Of a stretch of DNA of 9,412 nucleotides, positions 1 to 8,991 are shown one piece after another; positions within the stretch are counted from its first letter, which is position 1; the number at the start of each line of letters is the position of its first letter. Both the position numbers and the translations under genes were made by a program. Under the pieces are notes generated by a model. It searched no databases, was not told the origin of the DNA, and saw nothing but the letters and a program-made list of their open reading frames with translations. This DNA is from DATCSE01 sp036568605 (GTDB taxonomy: Bacteria; Pseudomonadota; Gammaproteobacteria; Burkholderiales; Burkholderiaceae_C): assembly GCA_036568605.1 (NCBI GenBank), contig DATCSE010000252.1:1-9412 (forward strand). Reading direction: 5' to 3'.

Positions 1-402
1 CATCAGCTCCAGGCCCAGGTAGACCACGAGGAAGTTGTTCGCCGACAGCATCACGTCGATGCCCAGCAGCGTGAACATCGCGAGCGTGAACAGCTCCCCC
101 TTGAGCATGTCGCGCTCGCCGGCATACGGCCGCGCATAGACCAGCGAGACGATCACCGCGATCGCGGCGAACACGCCCAGCAGATGGCCCATCGGGTCGG
201 CGACCACCATGCGCTGCGCGGCGTAGACGGTCGCGCCGTCGTTGAACGCGGCAAGGTGCATCGCGCCGACGACGGCGACCGAGATCAGCGTGAGCCGGTA
301 CGTGGGCGTGCGGCGCGGGTCGGTGACCCACAGGTCGACCATGGCGACCACGCACGCCATGGCCAGCAGCACGATATCGGGGTAGACGGCGGACCAGTTC
401 AT
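1..402 (-). CDS. nuoN: NADH-quinone oxidoreductase subunit N, N-terminal part (cut by window edge)
   Basis: Subunit N is one of the three antiporter-like proton-pumping subunits in the membrane arm of complex I. Only the first 134 residues are visible, reading from the ATG at 402-400 off the left edge; the full protein is usually about 480-490 residues. The protein begins MNWSAVYPDIVLLAMACVVA, a first membrane helix, followed by a short VTDPRRTPTYR loop and further hydrophobic helices. A conserved stretch (KGELFTLAMFTLLGIDVMLS, then NNFLVVYLGLELM) ends with the TM5 glutamate at residue 132, which in this family pairs with a channel lysine further on. The start follows the nuoM stop by one base (TGA-T-ATG). 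No strong Shine-Dalgarno is seen, so translation is probably coupled to nuoM. The name is secure from sequence and from its place after nuoM; the C-terminal two thirds cannot be judged. Confidence 0.96.
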   Translation of the reverse strand, partial: MNWSAVYPDIVLLAMACVVAMVDLWVTDPRRTPTYRLTLISVAVVGAMHLAAFNDGATVYAAQRMVVADPMGHLLGVFAAIAVIVSLVYARPYAGERDMLKGELFTLAMFTLLGIDVMLSANNFLVVYLGLELM

Positions 403-403
403 A

Positions 404-1882
404 TCAGTTGCCCAATTTGCTGACCGCGACGTGCTTCAGCAGTTCGCTGACGGACACTTGCATCACGTCGGTGAAGGGCTTCGGGTAGAGGCCCATCCAC
501 AGCACCGCGATCGCGAGCAGACCCAGCATCATGAACTCGCGCTGGTTGATGTCCAGCAGCTCCTTCACGTGGTCGTTCGCGACCGCGCCGAAGTAGACCC
601 GCTTGACCATCCACAGCGTGTACGCAGCGCCCGAGATCAGCGCCGTCGCGGCGATCAGCGCAAGCCAGAAGTTGAACTTGACTGCGCCGAGGATCACCAT
701 CCACTCGCCGACGAAGCCGGCGGTGCCCGGCAGGCCGCAGTTGGCCATCGCGAACAGCACCGCGAACGCGGCGAACTTCGGCATCGTGTTGGTCACGCCG
801 CCGTAGGCCGCGATCTCGCGCGAGTGCACGCGGTCGTAGAGCACGCCGATGCACAGGAACATCGCGCCCGAGACGAAGCCGTGCGAGATCATCTGCACGA
901 TGCCGCCGGCCATGCCGATCTCGTTGAAGATGAAGAAGCCGAACGTCACGAAGCCCATGTGCGCGATCGACGAATACGCGACCAGCTTCTTCATGTCGTT
1001 CTGCACCAGCGCCACCAGGCCGATGTAGACGACGGCGATCAGCGAGATCGCGGCGATGAACCAGGCCCACTGGTGGCTCGCATCGGGCGTGATCGGCAGC
1101 GAGAAGCGCAGGAAGCCGTATGCGCCCAGCTTCAGCATGATGGCCGCCAGCACGACGGAGCCGCCGGTCGGCGCCTCGACGTGGGCATCGGGCAGCCAGG
1201 TGTGCACCGGCCACATCGGCACCTTGACCGCGAACGCGAGGAAGAACGCGAAGAACAGCAGGGTCTGCGCGAGCGAGCCCAGCGGCAGCTTGTGCCAGGT
1301 CAGGATGTCGAAGCTGCCGCCCGACTTGTAGTACAGGTAGATCAGCGCGACCAGCATCAAGAGCGAGCCGGCCAGCGTGTACAGGAAGAACTTGAACGCC
1401 GCGTAGACGCGCCGCGGGCCGCCCCAGACGCCGATGATGATGTACATCGGGATCAGCGTGGCCTCGAAGAACACGTAGAACAGCAGCCCGTCGAGCGCGG
1501 CGAACACGCCGATCATCAGGCCCGACAGGATCAGGAACGCGCCCATGTACAGGTTGATGCGGTCGTTGATCACCTCCCAGGCCGAGATCACGACGATCAC
1601 CGTGATGAACGCGGTCAGCGGGATGAACCACATCGACAGGCCGTCGACACCCAGGTGGTAGTAGACGTTGAAGCGCTCGATCCAGGGTGCCTTTTCCTGG
1701 AACTGCATTGCGGCGGTCGACGTGTCGAAGCCGGTGATCAGCGGGATCGTCACGACCAGGCTGACGACGGACGCGATCAATGCCAGCCAGCGCACCGTGC
1801 GCGCGTGCTCCGGCCGGCCCAGCGCCAGCAGCACGGCGCCCGAGAGGATAGGCACCCAGATGGCCAGACTCAACAAACCCAT
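404..1882 (-). CDS. nuoM: NADH-quinone oxidoreductase subunit M
   Basis: Antiporter-like proton-channel subunit of the complex I membrane arm, 492 residues, about the family's normal length, with roughly 14 membrane helices. Family hallmarks are all readable: the TM5 glutamate Glu140 in FFEATLIPMY; Lys220 in AVKVPMWPVHTWLPDAH (residues 218-234); Lys251 in IMLKLGAYG; the NDMKKLVAYSSIAHMGF stretch at 295-311; and the distal Glu393 in GFVGEWM. These correspond to the residues shown in other species to form the half-channels and the central hydrophilic axis. The ATG at 1882-1880 is preceded by GGAG ten bases upstream. It lies between nuoL (46-base gap, upstream) and nuoN (1-base gap, downstream). 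Nothing is broken or missing. Confidence 0.98.
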   Translation of the reverse strand: MGLLSLAIWVPILSGAVLLALGRPEHARTVRWLALIASVVSLVVTIPLITGFDTSTAAMQFQEKAPWIERFNVYYHLGVDGLSMWFIPLTAFITVIVVISAWEVINDRINLYMGAFLILSGLMIGVFAALDGLLFYVFFEATLIPMYIIIGVWGGPRRVYAAFKFFLYTLAGSLLMLVALIYLYYKSGGSFDILTWHKLPLGSLAQTLLFFAFFLAFAVKVPMWPVHTWLPDAHVEAPTGGSVVLAAIMLKLGAYGFLRFSLPITPDASHQWAWFIAAISLIAVVYIGLVALVQNDMKKLVAYSSIAHMGFVTFGFFIFNEIGMAGGIVQMISHGFVSGAMFLCIGVLYDRVHSREIAAYGGVTNTMPKFAAFAVLFAMANCGLPGTAGFVGEWMVILGAVKFNFWLALIAATALISGAAYTLWMVKRVYFGAVANDHVKELLDINQREFMMLGLLAIAVLWMGLYPKPFTDVMQVSVSELLKHVAVSKLGN

Positions 1883-1892
1883 GTTTCTTGTT

Positions 1893-1896
1893 CTCC
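1893..1896 (-). promoter_or_regulatory. Shine-Dalgarno of nuoM
   Basis: On the minus strand the sequence CACGGAGAACAAGAAACATG places GGAG ten bases before the nuoM ATG. Because nuoM starts after a 46-base gap rather than being coupled to nuoL, it needs its own ribosome site, and this is the only purine-rich candidate in the gap. Confidence 0.7.
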
Positions 1897-1928
1897 GTGC
1901 GCGGCGCGCGGTTCTTCCGGCGATCGGC

Positions 1929-3962
<2,034 letters not shown>

Positions 3963-3966
3963 CGCG

Positions 3967-4299
3967 TCAGCCCTTCAGCGCGTCGAGCTCGTCGACGTTG
4001 ATCGTCGCGCGGTTGCGGAACAGCACGACCAGGATCGCCAGCCCGATCGCCGACTCGGCGGCCGCGACCGTGAGGATGAAGAACACGAACACCTGCCCGG
4101 CCATCGGGTCGGAGCGGCCCGGGTCCAGGTAGTGCGAGAACGCGACGAAGTTCAGGTTGACCGCGAGCAGCATCAGCTCGATCGCCATCAGCAGCACGAT
4201 CAGGTTCTTGCGGTTCAGGAAGATGCCGATCACCGACAGCGCGAACAGGATCGCGCCCAATGACAGGTAGTGGCCTAGCGTCACCGGACCGAGGTTCAT
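3967..4299 (-). CDS. nuoK: NADH-quinone oxidoreductase subunit K (lengthened)
   Basis: Small three-helix membrane subunit next to NuoJ and NuoN, part of the proton path. It has the two conserved membrane glutamates, Glu41 in LLMAIELMLLAVN and Glu82 in TVAAAESAIGLAIL, and the usual C-terminal INVDELDALKG. At 110 residues it is longer than the usual 100-102. By comparison with the E. coli protein about 5 extra residues lie at the N-terminus (MNLGPVTLGHYL), and about 5 lie in the loop between helices 2 and 3 (DPGRSDPMA, residues 59-67). The start at 4299 is supported by a strong GGAGGAG ribosome site seven bases upstream, so the longer N-terminus is probably real. The ATG overlaps the nuoJ stop as ATGA, the usual mark of coupled translation. 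Confidence 0.97.
   Translation of the reverse strand: MNLGPVTLGHYLSLGAILFALSVIGIFLNRKNLIVLLMAIELMLLAVNLNFVAFSHYLDPGRSDPMAGQVFVFFILTVAAAESAIGLAILVVLFRNRATINVDELDALKG
3971..3975 (-). promoter_or_regulatory. Shine-Dalgarno of nuoL inside the nuoK 3' end
   Basis: On the minus strand AAGGG lies eight bases before the nuoL ATG and forms part of the last two nuoK codons (Lys109, Gly110). Ribosomes finishing nuoK would stop next to the nuoL start, which fits translational coupling. It fixes the nuoL start at 3962. Confidence 0.7.
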
Positions 4300-4949
4300 T
4301 TCTTTTCTCCTCCCGCCGCAGCGGCGGCGGCAACGGCCGGTTCGGGCGGTGCCTCGACCGTCGGCGGAAGCTTGATCACGCGCACCCGGTCGGCCTTGCG
4401 GGCCCGCACCTGCACCGACGGGTTCTGGTAGCGCGAATCCTTGCGACGGCGCAAGGTCAGCGTGATCGCCGCGATGATCGCGACCAGCAGCAGCACCGCG
4501 GCGATCTGCAGCGGGTACAAATACTTGGTGTAGACCTCGATGCCCAGCAGCTTGGTGTTGCCGAGCTTCAGCGCGGCCGCGTCGGCCACCGGCGCATCGG
4601 ACAGGTTGAAGCCGGGGATCAGCACCGCGGCCATCTCGAGCGCGATGATCACGCCGACCAGCGCCGCCACCGGGAAGTGGTTCCAGAACCCCTGGCGCAA
4701 TTGGTCGACGCCCATGTCGAGCATCATCACGACGAACAGGAACAGCACCATGACTGCGCCGACGTAGACCAGCACCAGCACGATCGCGAGGAACTCGGAG
4801 CGCAGCAGCATCCAGACGCAGGCCGCGTTGAAGAACGCGAGCACCAGGTACAGCGCCGCGTAGACCGGGCTGCGCGCGGTGATCACGCGGAACGCCGCGA
4901 ACAGCAGCACCGCCGAGAAGATATAGAAGAGCGCGGTATTGATGGCCAT
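4296..4949 (-). CDS. nuoJ: NADH-quinone oxidoreductase subunit J
   Basis: Membrane subunit (ND6 homologue) beside NuoK, NuoH and NuoA, 217 residues with five membrane helices. The hallmark is the third helix at about residues 56-77, LVYVGAVMVLFLFVVMMLD, which contains the Tyr-Val-Gly-Ala motif where the family has its pi-bulge, thought to switch during turnover. Helices also lie at about 5-22, 28-48, 92-111 and 146-166. A polar tail from about 167 to 217 is longer than in E. coli NuoJ (184 residues); it is basic, then Pro/Ala-rich (PPTVEAPPEPAV followed by six Ala) and ends GGEKK. The start at 4949 gives MAINTALFYIFS, matching the family start; the open frame extends further upstream into nuoI but that part is not NuoJ-like. 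The ribosome site is weak (AAGAAA). It ends in an ATGA overlap with nuoK. Confidence 0.97.
   Translation of the reverse strand: MAINTALFYIFSAVLLFAAFRVITARSPVYAALYLVLAFFNAACVWMLLRSEFLAIVLVLVYVGAVMVLFLFVVMMLDMGVDQLRQGFWNHFPVAALVGVIIALEMAAVLIPGFNLSDAPVADAAALKLGNTKLLGIEVYTKYLYPLQIAAVLLLVAIIAAITLTLRRRKDSRYQNPSVQVRARKADRVRVIKLPPTVEAPPEPAVAAAAAAGGEKK
4307..4314 (-). promoter_or_regulatory. Strong Shine-Dalgarno of nuoK inside the nuoJ 3' end
   Basis: The minus strand reads GGGAGGAGAAAAGAAATGA, with the AGGAG core seven bases before the nuoK ATG. The same bases encode the last nuoJ residues Gly-Gly-Glu-Lys-Lys. This is the best ribosome site in the window. It decides the nuoK start in favour of the 110-residue form, since no other start codon lies between it and the conserved first helix. 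Confidence 0.8.
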
Positions 4950-5014
4950 GTTGTTTCTTGCGCGAAGGCGTAGCCGCGACGGCGGGAGCCGCTGCGGCCC
5001 CGCGTGCGTCGGCG
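4950..5014 (-). other. nuoI-nuoJ intergenic gap with an imperfect stem-loop
   Basis: At 65 bases this is the longest non-coding stretch in the window. On the minus strand a possible hairpin spans 4982-5003: left arm GCGGGGCC, loop GCAGC, right arm GGCTCCCGC, with one G-T pair and one bulged C. No T-run follows, so it does not look like a terminator. The rest is G+C-rich without a clear motif, and only a weak purine run (AAGAAA) precedes nuoJ. The stem may be a chance product of base composition. Confidence 0.35.
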
Positions 5015-5512
5015 TCAGCGATATTTCGCGTCCGCCTCCTTGGCTGCGGCGATTTCCTTTTCGTAGCGGTCGCCGACCGCCAGCAGCATGTCCTTCGTGA
5101 AGTACAGGTCGCCGCGCTTCTCGCCGTGGTATTCGAAGATGTGGGTCTCGACGATCGAGTCGACCGGGCAGCTCTCCTCGCAGAAGCCGCAGAAGATGCA
5201 CTTGGTCATGTCGATGTCGTAGCGGGTCGTGCGGCGCGTGCCGTCGGCGCGCACGTCGGACTCGATCGTGATCGCGAGCGCCGGGCAGACCGCCTCGCAC
5301 AGCTTGCAGGCGATACAGCGCTCCTCGCCGTTCTCGTAGCGGCGCAGTGCATGCAGGCCGCGGAAGCGCGGGCTCAGCGGCGTCTTCTCTTCCGGGAACT
5401 GCACCGTGATGTGCGGCGAGAGGAAGTGCCGACCGGTCAGCATCAGCCCCTTGAAGAGCTCGGTCAGCATCAGGCTCCCGAGCACGCCTTTGATCGAAGC
5501 AACGGCAGACAT
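5015..5512 (-). CDS. nuoI: NADH-quinone oxidoreductase subunit I (2x[4Fe-4S] ferredoxin-like)
   Basis: Peripheral subunit that holds clusters N6a and N6b and passes electrons from NuoG towards N2 in NuoB. It has 165 residues, normal for the family. Two ferredoxin-type motifs are complete: Cys66, Cys69, Cys72 and Cys76 in CIACKLCEAVCP, and Cys105, Cys108, Cys111 and Cys115 in CIFCGFCEESCP. As in all such folds the fourth Cys of each motif should bind the other cluster. The N-terminal amphipathic segment (residues 1-30) leads into ITVQFPEEKTPLSPRFRG. The start at 5512 is preceded by AGAGAG six bases upstream. It lies 18 bases after nuoH and 65 bases before nuoJ. The protein closely resembles Burkholderiales NuoI as I remember it. 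Confidence 0.98.
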   Translation of the reverse strand: MSAVASIKGVLGSLMLTELFKGLMLTGRHFLSPHITVQFPEEKTPLSPRFRGLHALRRYENGEERCIACKLCEAVCPALAITIESDVRADGTRRTTRYDIDMTKCIFCGFCEESCPVDSIVETHIFEYHGEKRGDLYFTKDMLLAVGDRYEKEIAAAKEADAKYR

Positions 5513-5530
5513 GGCGAACTCTCTAAACGA

Positions 5531-6625
5531 TCACTTCCAGATGTTCCACGGCGACTGGATCCACAGCCCGACGACCACCAGCCACACCAGCGTGATCGGG
5601 ATGAAGATCTTCCAGCCCAGCCGCATGATCTGGTCGTAGCGGAAGCGCGGGAAGGTCGCGCGCACCCACAGGAACATGGTCACCGCGCAGAAGGTCTTGG
5701 CGAACAGCCAGAACCAGTTCCAGAACCACATCGACTTGACGATCCAATCGGGCGTCGCCATGCCGAACAGCGAGAACGAGACCGGCGCCTGCCAGCCGCC
5801 CAGGAACATCACGACCGCGAGGCACGACACCAGGATCATGTTCGCGTACTCGGCCAGGAAGAACATCGCGAAGGCCATGCCCGAGTACTCGATCATGTGG
5901 CCCGCGACGATCTCCGACTCGCCTTCGACCACGTCGAACGGCGCGCGGTTGGTCTCGGCCAGGCCGGAGATGAAGTAGACGCCGAAGATCGGCAGCAGCG
6001 GCAGCCAGTTCCACGACAGGAACGTGATGCCGTGCGACGCGAACCAGCCCTTGCCCTGGCCGACCACGATGTCGGTCATGTTCAGGCTGCCGGTCACCAT
6101 CAGCACGACGACCAGCGCGAAGCCCATCGCGATCTCGTACGACACCATCTGCGCCGAGGCGCGCAACGCGCCGAGGAAGGCGTACTTCGAGTTCGAAGCC
6201 CAGCCGGCGATGATCACGCCGTAGACCTCGACCGAGGTCACCGCCATCAGGTACAGCAGCCCGGCGTTGATGTTCGCGAGCGCCGCGTCGGGGCCGAACG
6301 GGATCACGACCCACGCGGCCAGCGCCGGCATGATGGTCATCACCGGGCCGAGCAGGAACAGCCGCTTGTTCGACGCGGTCGGCAGGATGATCTCCTTGAA
6401 GATCAGCTTGACCGCGTCGGCGATCGGCGTCAGCAGGCCCAGCGGGCCGACACGGTTCGGACCGGGGCGGATCTGCGTCCAGCCGATGGCCTTGCGCTCC
6501 CACAGCGTCAGGTAGGCGACGCAGATCATCAGCGGCAGCAGCAGCGCGACGATCTTGACGACGTTCCAGACCAGCGGCCAGATCGGGCCGAACACGGAGC
6601 TGCCGAATTGGGTGATCGTGTCCAT
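5531..6625 (-). CDS. nuoH: NADH-quinone oxidoreductase subunit H
   Basis: Membrane subunit (ND1 homologue) that forms most of the quinone chamber and the acidic entry to the proton path. It has 364 residues with about eight membrane helices, somewhat longer than E. coli NuoH (325). Conserved parts: LWERKAIGWTQIRPGPNRVGP (residues 41-61, Glu43); GWASNSKYAFLGALRASAQM then SYE (141-164, Glu164); the acidic loop GLAETNRAPFDVVEGESEIV (221-240, Glu224, Asp231, Glu234, Glu236, Glu238) continuing to HMIEYSGMAF; and RATFPRFRYDQIMRLGWK (322-339). A tryptophan-rich stretch lies at 294-306 (SMWFWNWFWLF). An extra membrane acid, Glu133, is noted in the findings. The ATG at 6625-6623 follows nuoG by five bases and has AAAGG ten bases upstream, inside the nuoG end. 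Confidence 0.98.
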   Translation of the reverse strand: MDTITQFGSSVFGPIWPLVWNVVKIVALLLPLMICVAYLTLWERKAIGWTQIRPGPNRVGPLGLLTPIADAVKLIFKEIILPTASNKRLFLLGPVMTIMPALAAWVVIPFGPDAALANINAGLLYLMAVTSVEVYGVIIAGWASNSKYAFLGALRASAQMVSYEIAMGFALVVVLMVTGSLNMTDIVVGQGKGWFASHGITFLSWNWLPLLPIFGVYFISGLAETNRAPFDVVEGESEIVAGHMIEYSGMAFAMFFLAEYANMILVSCLAVVMFLGGWQAPVSFSLFGMATPDWIVKSMWFWNWFWLFAKTFCAVTMFLWVRATFPRFRYDQIMRLGWKIFIPITLVWLVVVGLWIQSPWNIWK

Positions 6626-6630
6626 GGCGA

Positions 6631-8976
6631 TCAGGCCTTTGCGACGGTGACGGTGCCGAACATCGCGCCCAGCGTCGCGGTCGACTCATGACCGGCGCTG
6701 ACGCGGATGACGTTCTCGGCCAGGGTGGCGTCCACGCGTGCCGGCAGCACCGCATAGGCCTCGCCTTGCGCGATGCGCACTTGCGCGCCGTTCGTCAGGC
6801 CCAGGCTGGTCCACAGCGACGCCGGCAGGCTCGCGACCGGTGGCCGCCCGTCGGCCGTGTGCTGCAGCGGACCGGCGCGGCGCACCAGCGAATCGGTGGC
6901 GTAGATCGGCACGTCGGCGATGCGCTCGAGCGCACCGGCGGGCACGGAGCCGGCGGCCGGCGCACCATCGTTGCCGTAGACCTTGTTGTCGAGCCGGGCC
7001 GCGACCGTCGCCGGATCGCCCAGCGCCTCGGCGCGCACCTCCTCCGAGGTCTCGAACTCGAAGCCGGACAGCCCCAGCGTGTTGCCCAGCACGCGCAGCA
7101 CCTTCCACGCCGGACGCGTCTCGCCCAGCGGACGCACGACACCGTGAAAGCTCTGCACGCGCCCCTCGGCACTGACGAAGGTGCCGGAGGTTTCGGTGTA
7201 CGGCGCGATCGGCAGCAGCACGTCGGCGATGTCCAGGCCCGCGCTCTTGAACGGTGTCAGCGCGACCACCATGTCGGCCGCGCCCAGCGCCGCACGCGCG
7301 GCCGCGGCATCCGCCGCGTCGAGCGCCGGCTCGAGGTTCAGCAGCAGCGCAGCCTTCAGCGCGCCGCCCGGGGCGGCGCCGAGCATCTGCGCCGCGTTCA
7401 GCCCGCCCTTGCCCGGCAGCGCCCGCACCAGCTGCGCGCCGACGCTGTTCGCGGCTTCGGTCAGGTAGCCGACGCTGGCGCCGGTCTGCGCGGCGATCCA
7501 GCTCGCGAGCGCGAGCAGCTCGCCCGCCTGCGGATGCTGGGCCGCCGCGTTGCCGAGCAGGACGGCCTTGCGCTCGCCGCTCAGCAGCGACGCCGCGACC
7601 GCCTTGGCCGCGTCGGTGGCGGTACCGTGCGCCGGCGCCGCGACGCCGGTGGCGGCGCCGACCGCGACCGCGATGTCGCCCAACGCCTGCACCCAGCCGC
7701 TGGGCGCGACGCTTTGCTGCGACGCCATGGTCATCAGCCAGTCGTCATGCAGCGCATGCAGGCCGTGCACCTGCGCACCCTTGCGTGCGGCCTGGCGGAT
7801 GCGCTGCGCGAGCAGCGGATGATCCTTGCGCAGGAACGAGCCGACCACCAGCACGCGCTGCAGGCTGGTCAGGCTTGCGATCGACGTGCCCAGCCAGCGC
7901 GCGTTGCCGGCGGCAGCGCTGTTCGAGAAATCGGCATGGCGGGTGCGGACGTCGATGTTCTCGCTGCCCAGGCCGCGCACCAGCTTCGCGAGCAGGTGCA
8001 GCTCCTCGACCGTGCTGTGCGCGGCGGCCAATGCACCGATGCTCTTCGCGCCGTGCTCGGCGGAGATCTGTGTCAGGCCGCGGCTCACGTATTCGAGCGC
8101 GGTCGGCCAGTCGACCTGTTTCCATTCGCCGCCCTGCTTCAGCATCGGCGTGGTCAGGCGATCGTCGCCGTTCAGCGCCTCGTACGCGAAGCGGTCGCGG
8201 TCGGCGATCCAGCACTCGTTGACGTCTTCGTTCTCGAGCGGCACGACGCGCATCACCTGGTGGTTCTTGACCTGCACGATCAGGTTCGTGCCGGTGCTGT
8301 CGTGCGGGCTCACGCTCTTGCGGCGCGACAGTTCCCAGGTGCGGGCGCTGTAGCGGAACGGCTTGCTGGTCAGCGCGCCGACCGGGCACAGGTCGATCAT
8401 GTTGCCCGACAGCTCGGAGTCCACCGTCTCGCCGACGATGGTCGTGATCTCGGAGTGCTCGCCGCGGTGGATCATGCCCAGCTCCATCACGCCGGCCACC
8501 TCCTGGCCGAAGCGGACGCAGCGCGTGCAGTGGATGCAGCGGTTCATCTCCTCCATCGAGATCAGCGGGCCGACGTTCTTGTGGAACACGACGCGCTTCT
8601 CTTCGTCATAGCGCGAGGTCGAACCGCCGTAGCCGACCGCCAGATCCTGCAGCTGGCACTCGCCGCCCTGGTCGCAGATCGGGCAGTCCAGCGGATGGTT
8701 GATCAGCAGGAACTCCATCACGCCCTTCTGCGCCTGCACCGCCTTCGGGCTCTTGGTGCGCACGATCATGCCCTGCGTGACCGGCGTCGCGCAGGCGGGC
8801 ATGGGCTTGGGCGCCTTCTCGACGTCGACCAGGCACATGCGACAGTTCGCCGCGATCGAGAGCTTCTTGTGGTAGCAGAAGTGCGGGATGTAGGTGCCCG
8901 CCTTGTCGGCCGCATGCATCACCATGCTGCCTTCGGCGACCTCCACCTTCTTGCCGTCGAGTTCGATTTCGATCAT
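6631..8976 (-). CDS. nuoG: NADH-quinone oxidoreductase subunit G
   Basis: Large peripheral subunit carrying three clusters of the electron chain between NuoF and NuoI; 781 residues, typical of betaproteobacteria and shorter than E. coli (908). Domains in order: a [2Fe-2S] ferredoxin domain (1-78) with N1b ligands Cys34, Cys45, Cys48 and Cys62; the His-Cys3 domain (about 83-122) with N5 ligands His94, Cys98, Cys101 and Cys107; a [4Fe-4S] domain with N4 ligands Cys147, Cys150, Cys153 and Cys197; then a degenerate molybdopterin-oxidoreductase-like domain from about residue 220 to the end. The N7 ligands of E. coli are absent. The middle and C-terminal parts are Ala-rich, for example around residues 553-567. 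The start at 8976 gives MIEIELDGKKVEVAEGSMVM, matching the family. It lies 15 bases after nuoF, and no Shine-Dalgarno is visible. Confidence 0.98.
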   Translation of the reverse strand: MIEIELDGKKVEVAEGSMVMHAADKAGTYIPHFCYHKKLSIAANCRMCLVDVEKAPKPMPACATPVTQGMIVRTKSPKAVQAQKGVMEFLLINHPLDCPICDQGGECQLQDLAVGYGGSTSRYDEEKRVVFHKNVGPLISMEEMNRCIHCTRCVRFGQEVAGVMELGMIHRGEHSEITTIVGETVDSELSGNMIDLCPVGALTSKPFRYSARTWELSRRKSVSPHDSTGTNLIVQVKNHQVMRVVPLENEDVNECWIADRDRFAYEALNGDDRLTTPMLKQGGEWKQVDWPTALEYVSRGLTQISAEHGAKSIGALAAAHSTVEELHLLAKLVRGLGSENIDVRTRHADFSNSAAAGNARWLGTSIASLTSLQRVLVVGSFLRKDHPLLAQRIRQAARKGAQVHGLHALHDDWLMTMASQQSVAPSGWVQALGDIAVAVGAATGVAAPAHGTATDAAKAVAASLLSGERKAVLLGNAAAQHPQAGELLALASWIAAQTGASVGYLTEAANSVGAQLVRALPGKGGLNAAQMLGAAPGGALKAALLLNLEPALDAADAAAARAALGAADMVVALTPFKSAGLDIADVLLPIAPYTETSGTFVSAEGRVQSFHGVVRPLGETRPAWKVLRVLGNTLGLSGFEFETSEEVRAEALGDPATVAARLDNKVYGNDGAPAAGSVPAGALERIADVPIYATDSLVRRAGPLQHTADGRPPVASLPASLWTSLGLTNGAQVRIAQGEAYAVLPARVDATLAENVIRVSAGHESTATLGAMFGTVTVAKA

Positions 8977-8991
8977 GTTGAGGGAACCAGA

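Noticed and set aside
4950..5300. Upstream in-frame extension of nuoJ into nuoI
   Set aside because: The open frame continues, but the added residues are Arg/Gly-rich shadow sequence over nuoI; family alignment starts at MAINTALFYIF (4949).
4958..6691. A 577-codon plus-strand open frame opposite nuoH and nuoI
   Set aside because: Same antisense composition artefact; no family resemblance, and it crosses two conserved genes and their junction.
7254..7350. Ala/Asp-rich near-repeat in the nuoG middle region
   Set aside because: Codon-biased Ala-rich coding sequence within a conserved NuoG frame; no exact repeat units that would suggest a tandem array.
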